Positions 52,737 through 60,036 of a stretch of 64,000 nt of DNA are shown here, one piece after another. Every line of letters starts with the position of its first letter. The stretch's first letter is position 1. The notes beneath the pieces are model-generated. The model was not told the DNA's origin. It saw only the letters and a program-made list of their open reading frames with translations, and ran no database searches. Source of the DNA: Streptomyces sp. WAC 01529 (GTDB lineage: Bacteria > Actinomycetota > Actinomycetes > Streptomycetales > Streptomycetaceae); assembly GCF_003945545.1 (NCBI RefSeq), contig NZ_CP029617.1, forward strand, positions 6,723,001 to 6,787,000, read 5' to 3'. Made by a program: the position numbers and the translations under genes.

Positions 52737-53318
52737 ATGAGCCGCGTATCGCAGGCGCAGGCGGAGGAGAATCGAAGGCGGGTGGTGGATACGGCATCGC
52801 GGCTGTTCCGGGGTCAGGGCACCCACGTCAGCGTCGCCGAACTCATGAAGGCGGCGGGTCTGACCCACGGCGGCTTCTACAAGCAGTTCGCCTCCAAGGA
52901 GGCGCTCGTCGACGAGGCCACGGCCCATGCCTTCGAGGAGCTCGCCCGGCGCTACGCGGTCGAGCTCCAGCGGTACGACGGGCGGCGGGATGCCGCGCAG
53001 CGGGCCCTGATCGACGCCTACCTCTCCGTCGAACACCGTGACGACGCGGCGGACGGCTGCCCGGTCGCAGCCCTCGCCGTCGACGTCGCACGCGGGGGCG
53101 AGGATCGCGAGGCCCGCCGCGTCTACACGGAGGGCGTGGTCGACTTCGCCGCGTTCCTCGCCTCCACCGGGGACGAGGAAGGGGGCGAGGGCGGGGACGG
53201 TATCGCCCGGCTGTGCACCTTGTTCGGCGCGCTGGTCCTGTCCCGGGCCACCAAGGGCTCCCCGCTCTCCGAGGAGATCCTCACCGCCGCGCACGCGGCC
53301 CTGACAGAAGCCCGCTGA
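52737..53318 (+). CDS. TetR/AcrR-family regulator
   Basis: A 193-aa repressor. The N-terminal HTH reads ENRRRVVDTASRLFRGQG, then VSVAELMKAAGLTHGGFYKQ and FASKEALVDEATAHAF. The C-terminal ligand domain contains DGCPVAALAVDVARGG, the pattern of the LuxT/YxaF-like branch. The ATG at 52737 is chosen because GGGAGG lies just upstream, although the frame is open to 52713. It probably controls itself and the divergent SDR gene through the dyad at 52667. Confidence 0.92.
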   Translation: MSRVSQAQAEENRRRVVDTASRLFRGQGTHVSVAELMKAAGLTHGGFYKQFASKEALVDEATAHAFEELARRYAVELQRYDGRRDAAQRALIDAYLSVEHRDDAADGCPVAALAVDVARGGEDREARRVYTEGVVDFAAFLASTGDEEGGEGGDGIARLCTLFGALVLSRATKGSPLSEEILTAAHAALTEAR

Positions 53319-53451
53319 CCGGGGTCGGGGCCCCGGACACCGCGCGGCGTGTGCGCGCCGGTCGCACCCACCGTCGAACATCGCGGGCACCCCGGCGAGG
53401 GGCCGTGATTGCCCCGTCGGCCGTAGCGCTGCGGTTGGGGTGTCGCCGGCG

Positions 53452-53815
53452 TCAGCGCGGCAGCACGACCGCCAGCTGGTCTCGGATGTCATGCAGGATC
53501 TCGTCGACGCTCGCGGCTGCGTTCACGCTTGCCGCCATCGAGAGGAACAGCACGGCGGACACGACGCGCGCCGGCATCGCTCTCGCCGAGCCGCCCGGCG
53601 CGGCCCAGGGCAGCGGCGACGGCCTCCTCGGTGCGCGCGGTGATGACGAGGGCCTGGTGGTGGCGGGGCTCGGTGGGGTCACCGAAGACCATCTCGCGCA
53701 GGTAGACGCGCCCGTTACCGACATGGGCGCGGTTGCATGCGACGACCGGTCGGACGATCGCCATCACCGCACCCAGGGCGTCGGGTGCATTCTCGGCCTC
53801 CGCCCGGCCTTACTC
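53452..53815 (-). pseudogene. TetR-family regulator remnant (C-terminal half, frameshifted)
   Basis: One frame reads ALGAVMAIVRPVVACNRAHV, then YLREMVFGDPTEPRHHQALV and TARTEEAVAAALGRAGRLGE. Another frame completes it (RVVSAVLFLSMAASVNAAAS, VDEILHDIRDQLAVVL) to the stop at 53452. Together they resemble the ligand-binding half of a TetR-type regulator. The HTH half is absent. Confidence 0.55.
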
Positions 53816-53864
53816 CAGGGCTTCGGCGTACAGGGAGTATCTGACGGCTACCGACCGTGACCAG

Positions 53865-54038
53865 TGCTCATGATCACCCGGAATGCTCAGAAGCTGCTCA
53901 TGATCATGCGGAAATGCTCGCGATTCTGCGGAACCTACAACACGCGTGTAGGATCCGCGACTTCGTGAGCAGCGAACCCTGCGAAAATGCTTGATTCCGC
54001 GCATGGTGAGCACTGCCTGCGCCGCCTGATCATGAGCA
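53865..54038. repeat. Palindromic element copy 2 (complete)
   Basis: The element starts TGCTCATGATCA and ends with the exact complement TGATCATGAGCA. Inside is a second, stronger dyad: CTGCGGAACCTACA, a short loop and TGTAGGATCCGCG, flanked by GCTCGCGA and TTCGTGAGC. An extra GCTCATGATCA box lies near the left end. Four related copies occur in the window. It has no coding potential that makes sense across copies. Confidence 0.8.
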
Positions 54039-54211
54039 GGATCCCTTGGCCGGGTGGCCTCTGCCGTCACCGCGAGTGACCTTCGAGCGTGGAACCGGCT
54101 GACAGTTGGGAGCGTTGCCCGGGCGCCGTGATGGCAGGCTGAGGGCTGTGTGGGGCGCTCCGGGACAGGCGGCACACACTTACGGGGTGGAATCGAGGGA
54201 ACACTCACTCC

Positions 54212-54730
54212 ATGGACATCTCTATTGTGCTCAATGTGCTTGCTTTGATGATCTCCGTTTGCGCGCTCACCATGTCTATTACGGTGGCGCGCCGGCAGCT
54301 AAATCTGGCGCACAACTCGAATCTATTGCCGGTCATGATTGACGCCTTCAGGGAAACCCGCAGCACTGCCTTTCTGAGTTCAATGCACTACATTCGCGAA
54401 GAACTGTCAGCACACCCTGCGGATGATGGGTATAGGAACCTTCCCCAGGAAGCGCAACTGCACATCCGCCGCGTCGGCCTGTTCTATGACGACATTGGCA
54501 AACTGGTAGCCCATGGCATAGTCGAAGAGAGCCTTATTTTTGGTGCGTATGGTGGCGCAATCGCTAGAATTTGGGATACTTTGGCACCCTTCGTTTATGC
54601 AGAGAGGCAGAAATATCACAACTTGACCATGTTCTACTTCGAGGACCTGGCAAGCCGGGCGAGCCCAGACGCCATGCAAGAGGTCCACAGGACCCTTGGA
54701 CTAGGCCGTCGCCCCCCAGCTCAGGGGTAA
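54212..54730 (+). CDS. DUF4760-like membrane-anchored protein
   Basis: A 172-aa protein with one N-terminal transmembrane helix (VLNVLALMISVCALTMSI), then ARRQLNLAHNSNLLPVMIDA and a helical cytoplasmic region with LHIRRVGLFYDDIGKLVAHG. This layout matches DUF4760-type proteins of unknown function. Base composition is clearly less GC-rich than its surroundings, and codons such as ATA, TTT and AGA are used, suggesting acquisition. GAGGGA precedes the ATG. Confidence 0.7.
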   Translation: MDISIVLNVLALMISVCALTMSITVARRQLNLAHNSNLLPVMIDAFRETRSTAFLSSMHYIREELSAHPADDGYRNLPQEAQLHIRRVGLFYDDIGKLVAHGIVEESLIFGAYGGAIARIWDTLAPFVYAERQKYHNLTMFYFEDLASRASPDAMQEVHRTLGLGRRPPAQG

Positions 54731-54898
54731 AGCTGACCAAAAATGGCCCTTCGGGACCGGACGCTTCAGGCCCCGGACTCCGAGTAGCGGATCGGTCAGG
54801 TCAGGTCATCGGTGGCTATTGCCGGGGTCCAGCGCAATGGCGACGTTGTGTGCGGGCAGCCTTCGCGAGTGAGGCTAGGAATCGCCTTGTGGTGGTTG

Positions 54899-55558
54899 TC
54901 AGCTCGCTTTGGAAAGGTCAGTCGCATCCTCCGGGCCTGAAAGCGGGCGGTCACAGACTTTCCGGAACTCGTCCTCGCTTGCGGCCAGAGCTGCCATCCA
55001 GACCTCATCCGACGTAGCAGCTGGAACTTCGAACTGCTCGATCAAGAGGCGGATGACCGCCTCCAGAGGGATGCGCCCGGTGGGGAAGTGCACGGACTGC
55101 AACTGCTTGCCACGGGAAAGCACACTTTGACTCAGATCCCCGTGAACATTGAGGTGCGCCCGAGGGTGTCGGTCCTTCTGTTCCCTAGTGTAGTCATAAC
55201 GGAAGATTTCCGCTTGATCTCCTTCGTGTGCTTGGTATTGGAACGAGGACACAGGGACCGCGAGATGATTATTCGTGGTGATCCTCACCGTCATTGTGAT
55301 GCGGAGGTAGCAGCCATTGTTGAGTGGAATGGTGTTCAGGTCGGGGTCTTGTGACCGCCCAACAAGGAGCCTGGTTCGACTATCAGGGATCCAACTCTGG
55401 TTGAACCCGACACGTCCGCCGACGTCCATGACCGTCAGGACCAGTAGCTTCTGAATCAGCTCGCGGAATGCGTCGAAGCGTTTCTGCTGTCGTCCTTGAC
55501 CATGGCACGTCTGAGTGAGCGAACGGACCTCTGCACACTCTTCAGCCGCGGTGCCCAC
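54899..55558 (-). CDS. Hypothetical protein, second gene of a two-gene operon
   Basis: A 219-aa protein of unknown family with less GC-biased codons. Recognisable features are FDAFRELIQKLLVLTVMDVG near residue 30, a central beta-rich region (YLRITMTVRITTNNHLAVPV, then FRYDYTREQKDRHPRAHLNV) and a helical C-terminus (AVIRLLIEQFEVPAATSDEV). The GTG at 55558 has AGGA ten bases upstream. It follows the small gene at 55564-55773 without a gap, so both are probably made together. A toxin-antitoxin-like pair is possible but unsupported by motifs. Confidence 0.65.
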   Translation of the reverse strand: MGTAAEECAEVRSLTQTCHGQGRQQKRFDAFRELIQKLLVLTVMDVGGRVGFNQSWIPDSRTRLLVGRSQDPDLNTIPLNNGCYLRITMTVRITTNNHLAVPVSSFQYQAHEGDQAEIFRYDYTREQKDRHPRAHLNVHGDLSQSVLSRGKQLQSVHFPTGRIPLEAVIRLLIEQFEVPAATSDEVWMAALAASEDEFRKVCDRPLSGPEDATDLSKAS

Positions 55559-55563
55559 GATCG

Positions 55564-55773
55564 TCAGTCCTGGAAGGCTGGGTCGTCCGCCGGCAATAGT
55601 TCCAGCAGCTGGAGGACGTCCCCGAGTACCCCGGCGTCTTCGACCCCAGCTCCGCGAAACTCCGCGAGGATCGTGTCGCCAGACTTATGGCACCGATTCT
55701 TGGATGCCCAATCGAGTCGGCGCATGATGTCGTCACGCGTCAGGACTTGGCCAGCGTCGTTGTCTGGTCGCAT
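55564..55773 (-). CDS. Small hypothetical protein, first gene of a two-gene operon
   Basis: A 69-aa protein. The ATG at 55773 is favoured by GGAAGG nine bases upstream; the frame is open to 55809. The sequence (VLTRDDIMRRLDWASKNRCH, then GDTILAEFRGAGVEDAGVLG) is acidic and helical. The stop lies within the ribosome site of the following gene. No family recognised. Confidence 0.6.
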   Translation of the reverse strand: MRPDNDAGQVLTRDDIMRRLDWASKNRCHKSGDTILAEFRGAGVEDAGVLGDVLQLLELLPADDPAFQD

Positions 55774-55809
55774 GGTGGTGGCCTTCCTGCGATCCCCGAC
55801 TACTTTCAA

Positions 55810-56286
55810 GCGTACGTCCGTCAGTCAGCTCCTGCACGCGGCAACGGCTGCTTAGGAGTTCCAGAGGCCGCCTCTGACCAGTTACCGCTTATGTTGGATG
55901 ATCACGAGCACCATGCCCCTGGACTTCTTTGGCAGCTACGCCGTGCAGCGCCTGCCGTCCTCGGCTCCCCAGATGCTTCGACAACAGGGCGTCGTGGATG
56001 GGCTCCCTGGGGGCCGTCCGATGGGGTGGCGTACCGAAGGTTGTAGCGGAAGCAGCCGCAGTATTCTGGCGGTCGGAGCATCCGGGGGGGGGGCTTCGCC
56101 GCCCGGCAACGCGCGCTCTCTCGACGAGCACGGGAGGTGCGGGGCGGTATCGGTCCCAGGCAAGAGCGTCGACGGCTTCGACCAGCACGGGGAACGGGTC
56201 ACCGCGCACTTCTCGGACGAGACCTCCGGTGAGTACTGCTGATCGGCGCGGACGCCGTTGGCAGTCCGCTACTGACCGTCACCACT
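55810..56286. other. Unassigned stretch with a run of ten G
   Basis: No complete gene recognised. On the minus strand a frame without start reads GGLVREVRGDPFPVLVEAVD, then ALAWDRYRPAPPVLVERARV, which looks like protein. It loses sense at the G10 run at about 56084-56093. It may be a decayed gene. Nothing convincing is on the plus strand. Confidence 0.35.
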
Positions 56287-56458
56287 GCCCATGATCACGC
56301 GGAAATGTCCAAACCGTGCCCATGATCACGCGGAAGTGTCCACGGAATCGCGGACCCTACAACCGCTGTAGGGGCCGCGTCTCTGTGAGCAGTGACTCCT
56401 GCGGAGATGGCATTCTCCGTGCGCGATGAGCATTGCTCGAGGGCGTGGATCATGAGCA
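56287..56458. repeat. Palindromic element copy 3
   Basis: The left arm is TGCCCATGATCA, repeated once more at about 56317, and the right arm is GGATCATGAGCA. The inner dyad reads CCCTACA, loop, TGTAGGG. Relative to copy 2 (CCTACA/TGTAGG) both sides have changed together, which argues for selection on the structure. The right edge supplies the stop codon of the short frame at 56450-56578. Confidence 0.78.
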
Positions 56459-56578
56459 GAATCCCTCAGCAGCGTACCGCTGGCCGTTGCTGTGCGTAAC
56501 GCTCGCTGTCTTCGGTCTTCCGCCGAAGGTGCGTGAGAATGTCGGCAAGATGTGCGGAGAGCAGGGGATTTGGGGCAT
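56450..56578 (-). pseudogene. Remnant of MPQ-leader gene
   Basis: An ATG at 56578 with AGG upstream opens a 42-codon frame starting MPQIPCSPH. In a neighbouring frame the similarity to the 59230-59355 copy continues (ADILTHLRRKTEDSERYAQQ against EDILAPDRRWAQNHRYAEQ), so a frameshift is likely. The conserved leader with hairpin copy 3 (56631-56657) lies upstream. The body of the parent gene, as seen at 37904-38323, is missing. Confidence 0.5.
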
Positions 56579-56630
56579 CACAGGGTCCTTCCATGAATGG
56601 CACGAGTGGTGGATGGACAATGATCCGGAA

Positions 56631-56657
56631 GATCCCCGGTTTTGCTAACCGGGGATC
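56631..56657. repeat. Hairpin repeat copy 3
   Basis: GATCCCCGGTT, loop TTGCT, AACCGGGGATC: the same stem as copies 1 and 2 with one loop change. It is preceded by TGGACAATGATCCGGAA, which matches the flank of the other copies. Confidence 0.78.
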
Positions 56658-56985
56658 GTGAGGTAAAGGTGGCAAGGTCCGTGATTTCATGAGCTGAACC
56701 CTGCAGGACCGTCGGAGCCCGTGCTCGGCGAGCGCTGAGCGCGCTGGCAGCGGGGAGCAGTCAGAGACACCGTCGCCCGATGCTGCTCACGGTCAGTAGC
56801 CGGTCTGTCCCGGAGCAAGTCACGCCCGGGGTGGCCCTTAAGGGATCTAGAGTTCCGCGACATCGGGCTGATGACCGTCACTTGATCGCGAGCTCCTGCA
56901 TACCAGAGGCCGACCCAGGACGCGGGACGTGAAGCGAGTCATCCTCTACGGTGGTGATGAATCCACAGGCCGGGGGGCGAGCTGC

Positions 56986-58902
56986 ATGGGGCGACCGAGG
57001 GGCACAACCGGCAGGCTGTACTTCGGCCGTGATGACGCCGAGCACGACATGGCCGACGGCCTGTTGCGTGAGGGCTTCCTGCCAACCGCCGCGTACGAGG
57101 CCGTGCTCTCCGGGCGGAAGACCCTCGTCATCGGGCGCAAGGGCGCCGGCAAGAGCGCGATCTGCATGCGGCTGACCACAGATGGCGAGCATGCGGGAGA
57201 CACCGTCCTGCTCACGCCGGACGACGCGGCGGGCGACGAGATCCGCAGATTCGAGTTGCAAGGGCTCACCGGTCGCAGCTCCAAGTCGCTAATTTGGCGG
57301 TACGTCTTCGCTGTCCACACCGCCCGACATGTCATTGCCCATGCCACCGAGCGGCATGGGCGGCGGCATCCGGCCTCGGTGCGTGCCCTGCGAAAGTTCC
57401 TGCGCGCCAACGGGGAGGAGAGCGAAGCCCAGCTATACGACAGACTGGCGAGCGGCACCCGCGGGCTGCAAACCTCGTTATCGCTGGAGGCGTTCGGGGT
57501 TAAGGCGGCGCTGGACATGAGTGGTTCTTCCGAGGGCACCAGAGCCTCCGTACAGCTCGAGGTCCTAGAGGGGGGCGTCGCCCGCGCGCTGAAGGAACTC
57601 GACTGCGCCGACGCGCACGGTCCCCTACTGGTGCTGGTTGATCAGTTGGAGCAGGTCTGGTCCAATGCTCCGGACAGCAAGGATATGGTGATGGGCCTGC
57701 TGCTGGCAGGTAAACATGTGTCGGGGGCATACGGCAGAGCGGTGCGCTGTGTGCTGTTCTTACGCGCAGACATCTACGACGTGCTCGAGTTCACCGAGGG
57801 TGACAAGTATCGCGGCGACGAGGTCCGTATCGAATGGACCCCCGAGCACCTCAGAGAGCTGGCGCTGACTCGGGCCTCCGTGTCGCTGGGGCGGCGGCTG
57901 ACGCCGGAAGAACTGTGGCAGCAGCTGTTCCCGCTGAGCGTAGCGGGTGTGCCTACGGCGGACTACCTCTTCTCCCGGTCGCTCGCGCGGCCCCGAGATG
58001 CGATCCAATTCCTCAACCTGTGCCGCGACAAAGCGGTGGAACGCGGACACACGAGAAGCATCTCTCCAGACGATGTCACCGGGGCCACGCGGCAGTTCTC
58101 CGAATGGAAGCTTCAGGACCTCGCGCGTGAGTATCTGGTGAACTTCCCCTTCCTTAGCAGGATCTTCGCCATCTTCCAGAACACCGGCTACGTGGTCATG
58201 AAGGCTGCGCTGCGGAGCCGTTTCGACGAGCACCGTGAGGCACTGCATGCCCGGTTCCCCGAGTACAGCGACACGCTCACGGTGGACGGGGTCATCGACG
58301 TACTTTTCGCCGTGAACTTCCTCGGGGTGCGGCGCGGCAGCGAGGTGGTCTACACGGGGGAGGCGCACGTATCAGTGCAGCCCCATGAGACCGAATTCCA
58401 TATCCACCCCTGCTTCCGCCCGGCGCTCAACGCGCTCAGTTCCACCGAACTGCACCCCTATGTACCGCGTCAGCGGGATGTCTTCATCACCGGCGACCAA
58501 CATGTGGCCGGTCTCGCGGTACGCGGTTCCCAGGTTGGCGCGACTATGGGTTTCCCGGTGGGCCGCGACTTCGTCATGGTTGAGTCACTAGTCGACTCCT
58601 GCGAACGCATCAGACGCCAGCTCGGACGGGCGAACCTACCTTCACAGACAGCCTTTGAAATCTCGGTTCAGGTGGGCCACGTAGCGGACGATGCCTCCCA
58701 ACTGCTCGCCCGCATGCAGCAAGGGGAAGTGCGGGATGCCGTCAGCCATGTGGTGGCTGCCACCAACTACCTCAACACCCTGGCCACCCAACTTGTGGAG
58801 AACGGGATGGACAGGGGCACCGGCGTGCGTAGCGTAGTAAACCGCATCCAGGACGAGACGCGTGCTCTGGGACGGATGCTTGGCGGCGGACACTACGGAT
58901 AA
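56986..58902 (+). CDS. P-loop ATPase, Sll1717-like
   Basis: A 638-aa ATPase. Walker A is GRKGAGKS at 50-57 and Walker B is LLVLVDQLEQVW at about 214-225, followed by FLRADIYDVLEF, a DKYRGDEVRIEW segment and DYLFSRSLARPRDAIQFLNL, the pattern of the Sll1717-family P-loop NTPases related to STAND proteins. The C-terminal 130 residues (VGATMGFPVGRDFVMVES onward) are unassigned. I start at the ATG at 56986 because MGRPRGTTGRLYFGRDDAEH fits the family, although the frame opens at 56929. It stands alone between repeat elements. A role in defence is plausible but inferred. Confidence 0.75.
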   Translation: MGRPRGTTGRLYFGRDDAEHDMADGLLREGFLPTAAYEAVLSGRKTLVIGRKGAGKSAICMRLTTDGEHAGDTVLLTPDDAAGDEIRRFELQGLTGRSSKSLIWRYVFAVHTARHVIAHATERHGRRHPASVRALRKFLRANGEESEAQLYDRLASGTRGLQTSLSLEAFGVKAALDMSGSSEGTRASVQLEVLEGGVARALKELDCADAHGPLLVLVDQLEQVWSNAPDSKDMVMGLLLAGKHVSGAYGRAVRCVLFLRADIYDVLEFTEGDKYRGDEVRIEWTPEHLRELALTRASVSLGRRLTPEELWQQLFPLSVAGVPTADYLFSRSLARPRDAIQFLNLCRDKAVERGHTRSISPDDVTGATRQFSEWKLQDLAREYLVNFPFLSRIFAIFQNTGYVVMKAALRSRFDEHREALHARFPEYSDTLTVDGVIDVLFAVNFLGVRRGSEVVYTGEAHVSVQPHETEFHIHPCFRPALNALSSTELHPYVPRQRDVFITGDQHVAGLAVRGSQVGATMGFPVGRDFVMVESLVDSCERIRRQLGRANLPSQTAFEISVQVGHVADDASQLLARMQQGEVRDAVSHVVAATNYLNTLATQLVENGMDRGTGVRSVVNRIQDETRALGRMLGGGHYG

Positions 58903-58964
58903 CAGGCCGATCAGACATAGGGGGCTCCACATGCAGACTCGTCCCCGTACCGCATCGGCGCCGT

Positions 58965-59039
58965 GGGTAACCTTCGCTCGCTACGGCCTCTGCTCGGCTC
59001 CGTACCGCCAACCTGGACGGTACGGAGCATCCGTTACCC
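58965..59039. terminator. Nested hairpin downstream of the P-loop ATPase
   Basis: The inner stem GCTCCGTACCG (58997-59007) pairs with CGGTACGGAGC (59018-59028) over a 10-base loop. The outer arms GGGTAAC (58965-58971) and GTTACCC (59033-59039) also pair. It lies about 60 bp after the ATPase stop and is a good rho-independent-like terminator. Confidence 0.6.
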
Positions 59040-59096
59040 GCCCAAACGAAAAGGGCGAAAAGAAACCTCACAGTGAAGGCTGCTGCACGTAGTCGC

Positions 59097-59238
59097 TGCT
59101 CATGGTCACGCGGAAACGCTCACGAAACTGCGGAACCTACAACGCGTCTAGGGACCGTAGCTTCGTGAGCACTGGGTCCTGCGGCGATGGAGGTTTCCGC
59201 ACGAGATGAGCACCGCGCGACGGTACGGATCATGAGCA
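59097..59238. repeat. Palindromic element copy 4
   Basis: The arms are TGCTCATGGTCA and GGATCATGAGCA. The inner dyad CGGAACCTACAACGCGTCTAG is followed by a partial complement and by CTTCGTGAGCA. It is shorter than copies 2 and 3 because only one left arm is present. The MPQ-leader frame runs into its right edge. Confidence 0.75.
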
Positions 59239-59355
59239 GGATGCCTGAGCGGGGGCCATCGGGGGTTGCTCTGCATAGCGATGGTTCTGTGCCCACCGCC
59301 GGTCGGGCGCGAGGATGTCTTCGGGCATGTACGGCGGGCAGGTGGCTTGGGGCAT
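59230..59355 (-). pseudogene. Short MPQ-leader reading frame cut by a palindromic element
   Basis: A 41-codon frame from the ATG at 59355, with GGACC/TCCTC-type leader as at 38323: MPQATCPPYMPEDILAPDRR, then WAQNHRYAEQPPM. The first 19 residues match the N-terminus of the gene at 37904-38323. The frame ends at a TGA inside the right arm of palindromic copy 4, so the body of the gene has been replaced by the element. It could still make a short peptide. Confidence 0.5.
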
Positions 59356-59411
59356 GAGGAGGTCCTTCCACGGACTGAACGGGGGGCGGTGGAAGGGCAA
59401 TGACCCGGATG

Positions 59412-59438
59412 TTCCCCGGTTTCGCTAACCAGGGATCC
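59412..59438. repeat. Hairpin repeat copy 4
   Basis: TTCCCCGGTT, loop TCGCT, AACCAGGGATCC. It is the most diverged copy, with mismatches in the outer stem. It is placed 57 bp upstream of the MPQ-leader ATG, close to the spacing at 38323. Confidence 0.7.
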
Positions 59439-60036
59439 GCTGCTATAGGTGGCAACGAGTGTGTCAGCCAGTCAGTCGGGCATGGCCCGAAGAAGCCCCT
59501 TGAGGTCGTTCAGGGTGTGTAGCGTGCCAGGCATCCCAGATCCCGCGCCGGATTCTGCCCCGTTGCGGAACATCGAGGTCTTGACTGCGAGCCTTAGGCT
59601 CGGACTTCCGCAACGGTCGGTAGCGGCAGTTGTGTGGTCGTCATGTCTGAGCCTCGCGAAAGCTCGGCTACGCCAGCCGAACCGAAATGATCGCACGACG
59701 GGTCAACCGCTGAGCTCGCCGTTTGTTATTGACAACTACTGGATGTCACCACTGTCCAAGATCACGTGGCGGGGTGTCAGCGTCGCGCGTGGCATGGCGC
59801 GCGACTCGACGGGGACAGCGGCATCCTGCCTGTCCAAGTGCCCTCTCGGGACTCTGAGATCGCTGAGCGCAAGGAGGGATATCGTAAGCGTGCGCTGTTA
59901 CGGCTCGTGGCGTAGCACCCCGAACTGGAGCGCCTGCGCGGTGGGTTGCCGACGGTGCCGTACGCGCCTGCTCAACCCGGAAGAGGCTCCTGCTCCTGAA
60001 GCCAATTCAGGAGGGTGCTGAGTAGCGAAAGTAAGG
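59439..60036. other. No clear gene
   Basis: Frames on both strands are interrupted. A plus-strand stretch near 59865-59990 (EIAERKEGYRKRALLRLVA, a stop, then HPELERLRGGLPTVPYAP) looks like the remains of a protein, but no start or family can be given. Confidence 0.35.

Noticed and set aside
53810..54208. Minus-strand frame of 132 codons across palindromic element copy 2
   Set aside because: It translates the repeat itself. A similar translation appears at 48399-48608 only because the DNA repeats. Frames are not preserved across the other copies.
59412..59438. Hairpin repeats as simple rho-independent terminators
   Set aside because: At three of four sites the hairpin lies at a fixed distance upstream of a start codon with conserved sequence between, which fits a leader better than a terminator. 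Termination of an upstream gene cannot be excluded for copy 1.
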